Below, piece by piece: positions 1 to 11,562 of a stretch of DNA of 64,000 nucleotides. The stretch covers positions 74,581,169 to 74,645,168 of the forward strand of contig CM043958.1 in NCBI GenBank assembly GCA_014529385.2. The letters are read 5' to 3'. The position numbers and the translations under genes are program-made. This DNA comes from Adiantum capillus-veneris (Eukaryota; Streptophyta; Polypodiopsida; Polypodiales; Pteridaceae). The notes beneath the pieces were generated by a model. It was given only the letters and a program-made list of their open reading frames with translations, was not told the DNA's origin and did not search any database. Numbering within the stretch: the stretch's first letter is position 1; every line of letters starts with the position of its first letter.

Positions 1-637
1 TATCACACAATCTTCAACTTGTGCAATAGCTACAAAAGTCGATAGTGCGGTGTGGCACTATCAGCTTTGGCATATGAGTGCCAAAGGAATGCATATCCTT
101 CAAACAAAGAACCTTCTACCAGGTTTGAAAGAAGTGGACTTAGAGTTCTATGAAGATTGTGTTTATGGTAAACAAAAGAGGGTAAAATCTTAAAAATCAA
201 GAGATGAAAGAAGAAAAAAACCTGAGTTGGTTCATTCTAATGTTTGGGATCCTGCAAGTACACCATCACTTGGTGTCTCATTGTATTATGCAACACTCAT
301 AGACGATGCGACTAGGAAAACATGGGTTTATGTCATGAAGAATAAATCCGATGTGTTTTCCATATTTCAAAGGTGGAAAGCCTTTGTGGAGAATGAAGTA
401 GGTACCAAGGGTAAATGCCTCAGATCCGACAATGGAGGTGAAAATTGCAGCCAAGATTTTGAAAGCTTTTGTGCTAGCAATGGCTTTCGGAGGCAAAAGA
501 CAACCCCAAGGACACTTCAACAAAATGGGATTTCAGAAATGATGAATAGGACAATCATGGAGCGAGCACAAAGCATGCGGATACATGCAAGCCTACTGCT
601 TGAGCTTTGGGTGGAAGCTGTAAGTACGTCTAGGTAA
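1..637 (+). pseudogene. Ty1/copia polyprotein fragment: GAG-pre-integrase and integrase core
   Basis: Decayed copia polyprotein, entering from the left edge. Bases 40-195 read as a GAG-pre-integrase segment (VWHYQLWHMSAKGMHIL) ending in an in-frame stop near 191. The frame at 227-637 encodes 136 residues of integrase core. The catalytic triad is visible: first Asp in DDATRKTWVY, second in RSDNGGE, and Glu in NGISEMMNRT (usual form NGVAERMNRT). The integrase would insert element cDNA into the chromosome. The frame stops at 637 just where a copia integrase should continue, and no reverse transcriptase follows. The internal stop and missing halves make it a dead copy. Confidence 0.88.
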
Positions 638-843
638 TAGCATGAAAAGATTGTGCATAGAGTAGTGTCCTTGACACTTCTTTGTGAGGTATTTATGGAT
701 GGTTCTTCAACACACTTTTGAAGGTGTTCTTGTGAGACTACAGTTTATGTTTATTTTTTTGAAACGTTCGCTCCAATCACTTAAACAATTTCTTGAAATG
801 TCTGTTCATCTACTTTCATTCGTGCTGCTATGAGCGCCTCCCT

Positions 844-848
<5 letters not shown>

Positions 849-888
<40 letters not shown>
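849..888. repeat. (CT)n microsatellite
   Basis: About 20 CT dinucleotides preceded by CCCT units. Confidence 0.95.
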
Positions 889-889
<1 letters not shown>

Positions 890-891
<2 letters not shown>

Positions 892-2289
892 GCATGTTGT
901 TCAACAATCTACCCTCATCTCTGCTTCTCTTGAAGCAAGCAAGCATGGCTTACACATCCATCTGCCTCAATGACGTCTATGTGTTGGCTTGATGTGAATG
1001 CACTAAAAAACAGTTGCAACCAGCATGCTCCAACCTTCAAAATGGCAAGGCTCTTGTCTACTCTACCCCAAGTTGGTGTGCCTCAGATGTGGCAGCAAGA
1101 CATCCAACAACATCATCCTTCTCACTACACTCACGGTGGATGGCTACCTGTGGATGGAAGCATCAGCAGGTTGGGAGAGGAAACTTAGCGGCAACATTTT
1201 TGTGTGGGTGAGAGAACCTTGGAAGAGGGGGTTGTGCTGCACCAGCAGCATTGGCATATCCTTCATCTTGGATTGCAGAGCATGTCCGTGGAAGCAGCAA
1301 TTGGCCACCAACAACATCCTCCAAATGATCACCACATTATCGTGCAGCCAATAATTGCAGACAATGGCTTTGGTTACCATCACCAAGCTTCAAATCCAAT
1401 GGGATGACCTCACTCATCTTAGGATCATGCCCAGGACAATCTAGGAAATGATGGGATGTCCCTTCATGGCCGTATTGATTACTCAACCACGATTTGCCAG
1501 GAAGCCACACATAGGATGCGACAATATTGGGCCATGATGAAACAAGAGAGTCGTCAAAGAAAAAGAGAACGGGATGCATCATTCTTGTCAATGCCTGAAG
1601 ATATGAGTAGAGTTTCCAACACAATGGTGCTTTGCTGGCAAGAAGCTACAAAAGGCATGGATTGTGAAGCTAAGAAAGACACCTTTTGATTGCTTCTAGA
1701 GAAGCCAGATTTTTGACGGCTGTACTGTGGATTAGAGAAGTCTATACTCTCCAACATACAATGCACAATAACCAAAGTCAAATCATCCTTGTCTGAGGAG
1801 TATTTGAAGCTAGAAAGAGCTTTATGCATGATGTTGGTGAATAGAGAAGGGGATCCATCAAGGTCTATAAGAAATTCGGAGATGGCGAGGCTCACAAGGT
1901 TGCATCGACAAAATTTTGCAACAGAGCTAATTCACGATTATAGCAGGCTGAGGCAGGATCATTTCCATTGCAGTTATGTCGACATCAACAACCTCAAAGT
2001 CATTGCATTAGGTAGGAGATAAGAGACGTTGTGTTTGATTTTTGGCAGATGGATACGCAAGTGTCCATAAACAAAAAGGATGTGTGTCGAAAGCGTCTAG
2101 TGTGCAAATATTCCATAAAGCATCCAATATGTTTGCTTGACGAGTCCCATGTATGCTTACAAGGCTTGAATTATTTTTTTCTCTTGCATGCTCTACTATA
2201 GGTACCATGGCTGTAGGTAGTAACTGCATTTAGGTAGTACTACATCGTGTATAATGATATCTGTGAATCCCTAGAGGTGTGTATGCTCC
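890..2289. other. No recognisable gene
   Basis: Only short overlapping open frames occur here (longest about 113 codons, minus strand 1554-1895). None shows a domain I know. The stretch lies between copia debris and GTACC-rich repeats and may be degraded mobile DNA. Confidence 0.5.
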
Positions 2290-3060
2290 AAAAGGCATTC
2301 TTTTGGTTCTCTTGGAGAACCAATATAAACTCATATATATTTTACTATCACCATAGCAAGCACCATAGGTATAGTGTATACAAACTCTTCAACCACCAAC
2401 ATATACTCATGGATCTCTAAAATACTTAGAACCGTGAAAAATACCTTCACCCTGGGTAGAAGCTAGCAAGAGGTCAAACAAGTACTTCAAGTATACATAA
2501 AGGAGAAAAAAGTGTATTGTGCCAAAGTGCATAGACTAGGTACTTCAGCACTACCAATTTTTCTACATGTACCTTGTAGAAATATATTATATTGAAGATT
2601 ACCTAGAGTACCTACATGTAGATGCTAGTAATATTACCATGTCAAAGGGGTTGATGCTCAAAGCACCAATGTAGACTCATAAGTTCTACTAGGGTCCTCT
2701 TGGACAACAAATGTACATTTAATGGTAGTTTAAAACTACCTTTGTAAACTCATAGGTCCTTTACAACTGTGAAAGTACATACCAGTCGGCTCTCTTGGCC
2801 AACTTGGAAGCTTCCAAAGTACCTTGAGACTAGGTAGAAGCTAGCATGCGGCCACTAGCATGTACTTTTGGAATACAAACTCTAGGTATATAGGTACTCT
2901 AAATGTACTCTTTGTGGTACTTATTAAATTATCAATTTCAAGGACTTAGGTACTTTGCAAAAACTATTACTTCATAAAGTACCATTTACATTGCCTTAGG
3001 TACTTTAGTACCTAACAAAAGGTTTAAAAAGTACCATGTTAGGTAGCATGTTCAAGTTGC
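2290..3060. repeat. GTACC/GGTAC-rich degenerate repeat block
   Basis: GTACC, GGTAC, AGGTACT and AAGTACCAT recur many times with variable AT-rich spacing and mixed orientation. The same vocabulary recurs at 8690-9755. There is no coding frame of note. Confidence 0.7.
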
Positions 3061-3123
3061 AATGACTTTAACCTTCTCTTCACAAACTCAAAGTTATGAT
3101 GAGATTTTCTTTTCATTGGACAG

Positions 3124-3564
3124 GTGGAATTTTATAGGAGATTCCAAATGCAATATTCACACATCAAGATCTCTCTCAGATGTTTTGAGGGATTGAAGCC
3201 TTGGTTTGTTCACAAGTTGAAGGACAGGTACACATGTTGCTGCATTGCTCACATACAAATGATATACCTCAAGGATGCATTCAACCAGATGAGACAAAGC
3301 AAGACAGGAGTGCACAGTGAAGGGTTTGGCTGCAAGTGTCAAGTATGCTTCATAAAATAGGATCTAGTCAAGTGTGAAGCTATTGCATACATGCACAATA
3401 GCATCAACAAATTGGCTGATATGGTATTATGTCCGAACCCAGATGAGTCTACATTTCATAAGCTCTCTTGCTTGAAGGGAGAATGTGATCAATGTGGATC
3501 GCAGCGATTAGTGCTCTGTCTGAAAATGCATTCTAGATATTTGTTCTCGCGGGTAGCGAGATGA
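3124..3564 (+). pseudogene. Cysteine-rich domain exon, broken (unidentified family)
   Basis: One frame from 3124 to a TGA at 3562, interrupted by a single TAG at 3358. It begins after a splice-acceptor-like TTTTCTTTTCATTGGACAG, so it is probably a 3' exon. It has clustered cysteines and histidines: TCCCIAH near residue 38, CKCQVC near 72, then CLKGECDQCG followed by another Cys after the stop. The spacing suggests metal binding. I recall a similar layout (WLKPFYV-like start, CCC...H, CxxGxCxxCG end) in uncharacterised repeat-family proteins of seed-free plants, but I cannot name the family. The end runs straight into a 19-bp minisatellite. Confidence 0.5.
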
Positions 3565-3806
3565 TTCCGCGGATAGCAGAGATTAAAGCTGAGGTTATCT
3601 GCTCTGTTAAGATGCCTGGCGGTTAGCAAGATGCCTGGCGGTTAGCGAGATGCCTCGCGGGTATCGGGATGCCTAGCGGTTAGCGAGATGCCTAGCGGTT
3701 AGCAAGATACCTCGCGGGTAGCGGGATGCCTGGCGGTTAGCAAGATGCCTCGCGGTTAGCGAGATGGTAAGGTTGCGCAATTCGCGGTTAGCGAATAAAT
3801 CCTTTG
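3546..3806 (+). repeat. 19-bp minisatellite, 8 uninterrupted units plus degenerate flanks
   Basis: The core at 3611-3762 holds eight consecutive 19-bp units near GATGCCTGGCGGTTAGCGA. They vary at a few positions (GGCGGTTAGC, CGCGGGTAGC, AGCGGTTAGC). Partial units GCGGGTAGCGA and GCGGTTAGCGA lie on both sides, to about 3806. Confidence 0.93.
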
Positions 3807-4589
3807 CAAAGGCTCTGTTGGTTAGACAGAGAAAGTCCACGGATAGCGGCAAAATGATGAGAAATTGGAAAAGTTGTTTTTGTGGAATAATAGGGTTGCC
3901 TTCATTAGCATTATTTGAATTGTTTTGGTATTGTTTGAAGGGCTGTATGAAAGAACCTGTGTTTGGAATTAATTAAGGAACATTGTTTGTATATGTAAAA
4001 CAATGTGGAAAAAAGTGTGCGTGTGGGGTGGAAAGTGGGTACTGGCTCAGGTTGCCAGCCAAGGATGGGTGGACTCGATTAGTCGAGTACTTTTCACTTT
4101 GTCTCAGTTAGTTAGAGATTTATCCCATATCATATTTTGGATTTAAGGATGGCGGCCGTGCCTCTTAAACGTGGGGAAAAAGGCATTGTTTTTGGATCCT
4201 TAATGTGTGAAAGGGATTTCTTCTCTTATAATGTAAGATCTAGAGTCCATAGAACCTTTAACCTCATCGACCTGGCTTGTGGCGTAGGGTCTTGCAACTA
4301 CGAACACAATCGGTGGAAGTATTCTTCTCTTTCGTTGCTCGTATCCTTGCTTCGCATTATCGGAGTAGGGTGTCGTCAACGGATTTAGAGGATAGAGAAG
4401 GCTATCTTCCATGTCGCCCCAATCTTTTAGGACGGGGACCTCACATCTCATCACATAAACACTGCCATAATAATCACCAGATATCAAATCCCAATCCAAT
4501 TCCAATTCCACAATATAAGTCCAAATCCAAATCACTTTCATTATGTACCCGAGTAACAAAATCATACCAGTTACAGTGGTGGCCAGCCG
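3807..4589. other. No supported gene
   Basis: Contains a short palindrome around 4072-4088 (ACTCGATTAGTCGAGT) and a TTCCAATTCCAAT-type simple stretch near 4490-4530. The longest open frame (minus, 4200-4631, 143 codons) has no domain I recognise. Confidence 0.45.
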
Positions 4590-4873
4590 CTGCAGCATGA
4601 TTTTGTGATTGGTGTTGCCTAAATCGGCCAATCTACACCAATATGACGTGCTACCTAAATCGACGAATCTGCACTAATGATGCCTACATCGGCATATTTG
4701 CATTTGATATTGCTAAAAAATCACGAATTTGTTATTTATCAATGTGCTGCCTAAATCGGCGGATCTGCACCAAGATGAGTATCTACACACTGCCTAAATC
4801 GGTAAATTTGTGTGTTGGTGACCAATGGACTAAGCGGCAAATCTGTGTGTTGGTGACCAATGGACTAAGCTAG
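4590..4873 (+). repeat. Degenerate tandem repeat with a 35-bp exact-type duplication
   Basis: Imperfect units of the form GCCTAAATCGGCRAATCTGCACC occur five or so times from 4615 to 4810. At the end, 4804-4838 is repeated at 4839-4873 with a one-base difference in the first ten bases (AAATTTGTG versus AAATCTGTG). Confidence 0.8.
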
Positions 4874-6043
4874 ACGTAAAAAGGACAAAAAATGTACTAC
4901 CTGAGTTACACCACAGTGAAGTATAGTTGAGTAGCAGAGTACTTGAAAATTGTTGTTGACTAACTCAAAGCATCGCGGCTCATATGAGTAGTTGCATAGC
5001 TTAATGCAAAATCCTCTCAATAGAAAGTACATGCAGTGCAAGCACTCTGACCCAGAACTTTAGGGATGCTTAATTTCATATCCCATAAGAAAATACAAAG
5101 AAGGAAAAGATCTTTTTGCTTTCAAATTGTCTAATGGTATTATCCCTATTTCAAACTGCTTGACTTTGTGTCCTTAATTATATGCACCAAGAAACTTCTA
5201 GGCAAGTAGAGAAAGTGAGTAGTATTGTAGGAGTATATTTTGGGATGTCATTGCAGTATAGGCAGATGAGATATGTTGTGTAATTGAGGAGATCTTAAGA
5301 AATATGATAGCCATAGATATATTATAGGAATGGATGCATTAAGGAGAATTAAAATACCGTGGAAAACAACGATAAATTACTTACCTAGAGGTGGTTTGAA
5401 GAAGTGACTAGTATCCAAATCGTCAAATGTGAAACAATTTCTTAAAAACAAAGGTCAACAACAAATTTCATCATTTAAGTAATGTTATGCAAGTTATAAC
5501 AAATTAAAGTACAAATGCCATAAAGTTCAAGTCGTATATCAGTGAGGTGGATTGTATATGTGAGTAACGTTTTAAACCATTGATTGTTGTCATAAGAGAA
5601 TTAGAAGCTAGTAAAATTTTACCCGTGTTATTGAAACAAGCTACAATAGCAAAACATCAGCTAGAGTCCATGATTTCCTTCAAGGAAATCGGCACAGTTT
5701 TACAACTTTTAGTGTGAATACCTGAAACTCTTTGAATTTTGATCTAAAAACAAAAGAGCTGTAGGTGTGCCCGCATTGTCTTCAGTTAGGAAAATTGTTT
5801 TTGTTAAGCCCTAACTCGATCGACAAATATTGCTATGAGTACTCTGATCCAAAGAGAATTTCTTGTGAAAAATTGCATAGGAACTACTTTGGAGGGTCAT
5901 CTTTGAATGGATACAACAAACACTAAAATAGCAAGAGACATAGCAGCGCTTATCGCCACCTTAAATATAGACACACAAATCGTAGACTACATAGCCACGA
6001 GCAGTAACTTCAATATTGAAAGACCATATAGAAAACTTACAGT
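4874..6043. other. AT-rich intergenic DNA, nothing recognised
   Basis: No open frame of note, no repeats with a clear unit and no RNA gene seen. Confidence 0.5.
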
Positions 6044-6068
6044 TGTGTGTGTGTGTGTGTGTGTTTGT
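6044..6068. repeat. (TG)n microsatellite
   Basis: About twelve TG units with one TTTG interruption, directly preceding a 64-bp duplication. Confidence 0.9.
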
Positions 6069-6194
6069 GTTCTCTAGATAATGCGGTCATAAGCTAATGC
6101 CCTCGACAGTCTGTAGGTGTACATGCCAGTCTGTTCTCTAGATAATGCGGTCATAAGCTAATGCCCTCGACAGTCTGTAGGTCTACATGCTAGT
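6069..6194 (+). repeat. 64-bp tandem duplication
   Basis: 6069-6132 and 6133-6194 are near-identical, both starting GTTCTCTAGATAATGCGGTC. Two differences are seen (GTGTACATGCCAG versus GTCTACATGCTAG). Confidence 0.95.
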
Positions 6195-6764
6195 GGAACA
6201 TTATATTGTTGTGCCCCTACACTCTTCATAAAACCCATATTACTTGAACCGTATGTAGCAGGTGTGTGTGCACGATTATAGACGAGGTGGGGGAAGAGGG
6301 AGAGAAAGAAACTAAATGAAATGTTATATTAACAGTCTTCAAAATGCAAAAATTTTCTATGAGAACAGTCAGATACAATCCTTGGGGATCTACTCCAATG
6401 CCGGGGTACACAAATAAAATGAAGTAAAGTGAAAGACTTAGTATCACCATCGGCAATGCCTAACAACGCGTTGTCGGAGAAAGTATTACAGAGATTACTG
6501 AAGAACTTCATCAATGTCCGGCTCTTTAAGCAGTCCGGCTCTTTAAGACCATTTCCCTCTTGCGCGTATTTAATTTATAGATTCTTGAATGGTCAAAGTG
6601 AGTACAAACTGGCCGGCCGGACATAATTGGCCAAAGCTCACAAAGAGCACTCGAATAATCAAATATACATAAAATGTAACATTCTTCTGCATAATCCATT
6701 ATTTGTTGATGCTCTTGCTACCTGTCAGCTGCAATAGATAATAAAATATCAATTCTATAACATC
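6195..6764. other. No recognised gene
   Basis: Contains a short direct repeat CCGGCTCTTTAAG near 6520-6548. Small open frames on both strands show no domain. Confidence 0.45.
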
Positions 6765-7380
6765 TCATACCGTATCGTAGAACCAATTGTAGAAAATTTC
6801 ACAGATCTTAAAAAAAATTGGTTTTCCACCTACCATTTTGAATGTGGCTACATCACATAACTGTTGTTCAGCCCATCCGTTGAAGGAGTCACAAAGCCCC
6901 CCAAAAGCTTCCTTGATTATTTTGTCCACTCTATTCAGCATTGTTGAACTCCATATGTAGATATTTGCCCAACCCACGGCCCAAGCTAAGAATTGTTTTG
7001 CATCCTTGGGAAGAAAGAGGTACCTGAAGAACAACAATTTCTGCTCTATGGGAATGCTCAAATCATACATACGACAAAAACACTTCAAAGCCTCAGTCAA
7101 ACCTCTCATCCTTTTTGTTGATGAGGTCAAACCCAACAGTTATAAGATCAGGTGGCTGAGCATCCTAGTTATCAGGATCTTCAATCCATGAAGTACAAAA
7201 GACACCGTTAAGATCAAACACTAATGCTGATCGTGAGGGGATATCAAATGGCAATGATGTGATGGTTTTTGAAATATAGGGGGGTGGATCTCTGATAATT
7301 ATTATTTCTTCAACAGGCAATTTGAGAGTCCCCTTTTCTTTTGGTATCTCTATAAAAGACATGGGTTTTACATACTTCAA
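6765..7380 (-). pseudogene. FCP1/NLI-interacting-factor-like HAD phosphatase domain, broken
   Basis: Two minus-strand frames make one HAD-like FCP1 domain. The first (7380 down to 7165) ends in ALVFDLNGVFCTSW; FDLNG sits where FCP1-family enzymes carry the DxDx(T/V) aspartyl nucleophile motif, so the second Asp is replaced by Asn. The second (7136 down to 6765) carries FLAWAVGWANIYIWSSTM, matching the family's xFLxxxxxxxxVxIWSS motif II, and ends with GKPIFFKICEIFYNWF, like the KPIFFK region. The family dephosphorylates phosphoserine in proteins such as RNA polymerase II CTD. The halves are in different frames, with a TAG (possibly from CAG) at 7165-7167. An intron or a frameshift could explain this. 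Loss of the second Asp argues against catalysis. Confidence 0.6.
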
Positions 7381-7477
7381 GGAGTAGACTAATCACTTTT
7401 TAACCAAAACAAGAGTGACGATTGCAATAAATTGAGAGATAGAGAAATGGAGTCCAACATAAACTTCTTATTTCTAT

Positions 7478-8704
7478 TCAAAAAGCAAGAATCAAAGATT
7501 CTGTCATTACAAGAGAGTGCAGAAACGAAGTGTCTTCAGTGTCACAGTTTTTTGCAAACACGAGACTTTGGGGGTGGGAAATAATACAGGGATGCTGGAG
7601 GGGAGTGCTTTTTTGGGGGGACTTCTTCGCAGTAGGCGGTGACTTCGGAACTTCCTCGCTCATTGATTTTCCCTCTCCACCTAAATCCAAAACCCAAGTG
7701 ACTTACACGCTGATGAGCATGAACCTGAGCTATAGAGATAAAACTATCAATGAGGTTGACCCTACAAAATTCCTCTATGTGCTGAGATGCTTTTCCTAAA
7801 CAAGCCATGAGTAAAAGAGGTCTCACCACATCATTCTCTTCCTCAGCCTTGCTACTTTGCTTCTTTTGAGCGGTTCGTCTCTGATGCGTGCGTATTTTTG
7901 GACTGTCCAATTGTACCATAAAGAGACACATGAATAAAACTCATCCAATGCCTATAGGGAGCCAAGTCCTAGATAGCCAAAACAACTTACCATCAGCATG
8001 TTTCTTTTGATTCCTTGACTTCTTCCCCATATCACTAAGGAAGATAGGGGAATCTAGATCTACATCACCATGAACCATGAATTGCACTGCTTCCACCCCC
8101 TCTTGCGCTACAAAATCTATCAGCATTAGCATCTTCCACTGGTTCAGTTTCCTTTGGTTATGGTCCACCTATTGTCTGTCAAGAGGGCTCCACCTCATCA
8201 GGTGGGGTTTTGTCAATTTCCACATGCGAGCCTTCCTCCCAAGACACAGTTTTGTCACTTGCCAAGGATGAGCCTTCCCTACCACCTGGAGTTGGCTGAT
8301 CATCAAATTGCATGTCTGTGTCTATGGTGTGGGCGTCCGAAGTTGGATCAACATTTGGGTTTGGCACCTCAGGTGGTAATGTTGCCACGTATGGCATATG
8401 ACTGGAACCTGCAACTACAAAACATAAGTTTTAGCTTGGGTAATAAAAAAAGCTTCCTACATTCTTAACAAACTCTATTAATCTTGATCCACATAGAGAA
8501 TAGAAAACCAACCATTATGCACACGGATCGACTTTGTCGATTCTGGAATACTCTGCTTACACGAAGGGTTGGCACATTCTTTCTCTGACCCAGCCCATCC
8601 AACTCACAAAATGTGACTTGAGCAGCACATGTAGCTTCTGATGCTACCAGCTCAATTAGTTCTTTGTGCACCACACTTGACAAGTAAATATTAGTCCATG
8701 TCAA
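7478..8704 (-). CDS. Possible upstream exons of the same minus-strand gene (unidentified)
   Basis: Minus-strand open stretches follow one another: 8704-8465, 8397-8179 (acidic, Asp/Pro-rich, residues like DDQPTPGGREGS), 8168-7941 and 7931-7542 (basic Gln/Lys run then low complexity). Their order and strand agree with the FCP1-like block downstream. I recognise no domain. Exact exon borders cannot be set by eye, and some may be chance frames. The interval covers the candidates, not one continuous reading frame. Confidence 0.3.
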
Positions 8705-9755
8705 AAAAGTACCAAGGATACACTCTAAGTACCTATGAGAGTACCAAGGACAATCTTAGAGTACCAATCATAAGAACTTACCAAGCACATATGAAAGGCA
8801 CTTTGCAACAAAGGCATATGTACGTTCCCATGGTACAAACACATGCATGGTACTTAGGAAAAAAAAATACATGTACTTTCACAATTACAAACACATGCAT
8901 GGTAATTTGGAAACAGAGGATGGGTACTTTCAAAGTATCAACCTATGAAAGGTATCTTGAAAGATAAAGGCATATATTTTGTCAATGTACCTATGATAGA
9001 TACTATAAACTCTACCAAGTAATACAACAATATGTACAAAGTGCCTATGTGAGTACTCTTGGTTGTACCTTGAATTTGAACTACCATATAAAAAGCTACC
9101 ATATTACTTAGCCTCACAAAGTAACTTTAATCCTAGTCTAATGGAGGGATTTGTAGTTTCCACCGCCGTCACTAAAATTTGTGAACCATTGGTCAATAAA
9201 CTTGCATTGGTACTAACAAAAAGTACCATGATCTACTCAATCCACCTTAGAAGTTGGATTTTGAGAGTTCTACCTATTTGCAACCATTTATAATCTCTAT
9301 GCAGTACCAACAATGCCTCTACTTATTTGCAACCATTTATAAGCTCTATGAAGTACCAACAATGCCTCAATGATAACTACAAAAAGTACCATGGTGTATA
9401 AAATCAAAATCACATGGTAGAATCTGAGAGTTGCCTCGTTTTTACCATCCTTAGGCTTTGTGAAGCACCCATACGGACTCATTGGTACTTATATAAAGTA
9501 CCATGACATATTTAATCCTTGTTAAATGGTGGAGTTTGTGTAGCTCTATCTACTTGTACCTTGTTAAGTACCGAAAATACTCCATTGGAACTTGTGGAAA
9601 GTACCATGCAAAAGATAATCAGAGTTAGGTGTTGAATCTTGAGAGTTGTACTTGTCAAGTAATATCCCAAAACTCTATGAACCACTTGAAAAGTTCACAT
9701 GGTACTTACATTGCACTTAAAAAGTCACATGGTACTTACATTGCACTTAAAAACC
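8690..9755. repeat. GTACC-rich degenerate tandem array
   Basis: AAAGTACCATG recurs at about 9221, 9383, 9495 and 9599, each followed by a variant of GAATCTTGAGAGTTGTACTTG, giving irregular units of roughly 105-160 bp. A 31-32-bp tandem duplication (CACATGGTACTTACATTGCA) lies at 9688-9752. The array sits between minus-strand coding fragments, where an intron would be expected. Confidence 0.75.
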
Positions 9756-10765
9756 TAAATGCAAGCTTTAGTTTTACATTGCATACCTCTATATGGTCAA
9801 TGTCGTCTCTAATCTTTGAGTTGTTTGCATCAGCCCCTAGAGCTATCAATGCACTTGAGAGAGCAGTGGTGTTTGCATCAATTACTATCAGCTCAAAATC
9901 AGATGCACCACATGCTCCTCCCTCCATGATGTCTTTTAGTGTTTGAAGCTCAGTCAACTTCCCTTGAAGCACTACTACAGTTGAAGATGTTCCCTCTATC
10001 TTCCACATGCTTTGACTTTTCTCTTGGTTGCACTTGGGTTGAATTTAGTGTGCTTTTCACACTCTCCAGTGTACTCTTTCTTGCAGCCAACATTTGCTCC
10101 ACTTCCGCCATGATTTGGAGATTAACAAAGCTACAATTCAAAAATAAGTGAGGGCCCAAACTGCAAGAAATAGAAATTATCCTGCCATGGTCAATGAGAG
10201 CCTTTGGAGTGGATTGTGTGGTCCGAGTCACATGCTGACCATTCTCATTCCACTCAATCCAATTCTTGAGCTTTTTGTCCATCCTACCCGGGAGCTTCTC
10301 GCAGTGATCTAGGACTTGTTCACCAAAAATAGCCCATGCAACCTTCCGCTGACCCATTGGACTTTGCATGGCAGCTGGGCATCTCTCATATACAAACAAG
10401 GTTGAAAACTTGTGTATGATCTCTTTGTTGGTTGGTATGGCTCGATATACTTTGTGAAACAATTCTTCTGCATATTGAGGCTAAACCATATGCAAGAAGA
10501 TCATGTCACCCTTCTCCCTTTTGTTTGCAAAGACTGCCAGCCAATCCTCATCTGTCACATCCTCATCAGAGAAATGTGGGTACATCTTTCCTTCCAAACT
10601 TAGACCGTACTCCTTGTGTAACTCATGTCGAGTAAATCAAAATCTAGTCTGCTTGGGATATTGATCCTTCCGAGATGCTACTATTGAGCACAAAAATTCA
10701 GAGGGAAGGGGATCAGTCAAAACAATTCCACCACCATGTAAAACTATGCATTCAATGTAATAAAA
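9736..10765 (-). pseudogene. Unidentified protein-coding exon(s), two in-frame stops
   Basis: One minus-strand frame runs from about 10765 to 9950 with only two stops, a TGA at 10637-10639 and a TAG at 10481-10483. It begins after an acceptor-like TTTATTACATTGAATGCATAG. The encoded text looks like real protein: HGGGIVLTDPLPSEF, HELHKEYGLSLEGKMYPHF, DEDVTDEDWLAVFANKREKG, FHKVYRAIPTNKEIIHKF. A second frame (10008-9736) continues with VVVLQGKLTELQTLKDIMEG and a helical, Ala-rich stretch. I do not recognise the family. It may belong with the FCP1-like exons downstream, or be a separate dead gene or transposon ORF. Confidence 0.45.
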
Positions 10766-11082
10766 CTAATGAAATGTGTACATGGGAAAAACAGTTGCAA
10801 ACCTTTAACATATAAATTCTTAACCAAAAAGTACTAATTTAAGAGATTTATAGAAGGAAATGGGTTATTACCATTGCTTAGAAGAGGCAAGTAAGGTGTC
10901 CGTTGATGACAAACTTGCACCACTCTTGGACCATTTGCTACTGCTCGAATGAATGCTAATGGATGACACCTCAACTGGTGATTTGTTTGGTAAGGTGCAC
11001 TTTTGTGGTGGTGTCTTGATTTTTGGTGTCCCAATCAAAAAACTATCAAATCTCATCCAACAATGAATGCAACACCCTCAGC

Positions 11083-11121
<39 letters not shown>

Positions 11122-11408
11122 CCTTGAGGAAGTAATGGTTGTCAGCAGTCTCGTGACACTAGTGGTAGAGCACAGCAAAAAGTGAGCTCCAAAAGCACGC
11201 AACACGACCTTGGTGAGTGCCGACACTGAGCACATTAATTTTGTTGCATGCTTGCATTTCTAAAAATGATGAAATCTTGAAGTGATGTTTTCAGAACCTC
11301 ACATAATATGAAAGTACCAAAGTGAGCCACCAATTTTGTCCCAAAACATGACCACCTTTTATGCTTTTACCCGTCTGTGTACTTAATCAATCGGTCACCC
11401 TCAATGGC
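10766..11408. other. Intergenic or 5' region with (GA)n at 11085-11119
   Basis: Holds a GA microsatellite of about 17 units. A Ser/Lys/Pro-rich minus frame at 11056-10868 could be another upstream exon but has no domain. Nothing else is recognised. Confidence 0.5.
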
Positions 11409-11561
11409 TGTCAGGACAATGACAAGGCTGGACTAGACAAGGGCAAGGCCGGGCTAGGCCGTGTGGAAAGGGAGTCCAACTAGGGAAAAGGGCCAGGGGC
11501 CATGCTATATAGTGGGTGGCTGGGAGGTGGACTCCTAGGTTCTAGTTCCCCCTGTCTTACA
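11409..11561 (+). repeat. Short LTR (153 bp), copy 1
   Basis: Begins TGTCAGGACAATG and ends TCTTACA, with a primer site one base later. It aligns along its whole length with 24203-24355 (also exactly 153 bp) and with the 3' part of 12837-12951. It includes the shared text GGGAGTCCAACTAGGG and GGGCCATGCTATATAGTGGG; the latter has a TATA-like TATATAG. Such a short LTR is in the size range of TRIM-type elements. Confidence 0.85.
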
Positions 11562-11562
11562 T

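Noticed and set aside
3466-3500. AAGGGAGAATGTG read as polypurine tract plus LTR start of the copia remnant
   Set aside because: The bases are in the open cysteine-rich frame (CLKGECDQCG) and no second LTR copy is found.
4200-4631. 143-codon minus-strand ORF as a gene
   Set aside because: No domain; its start overlaps the degenerate tandem repeat at 4590 and composition is not protein-like throughout.
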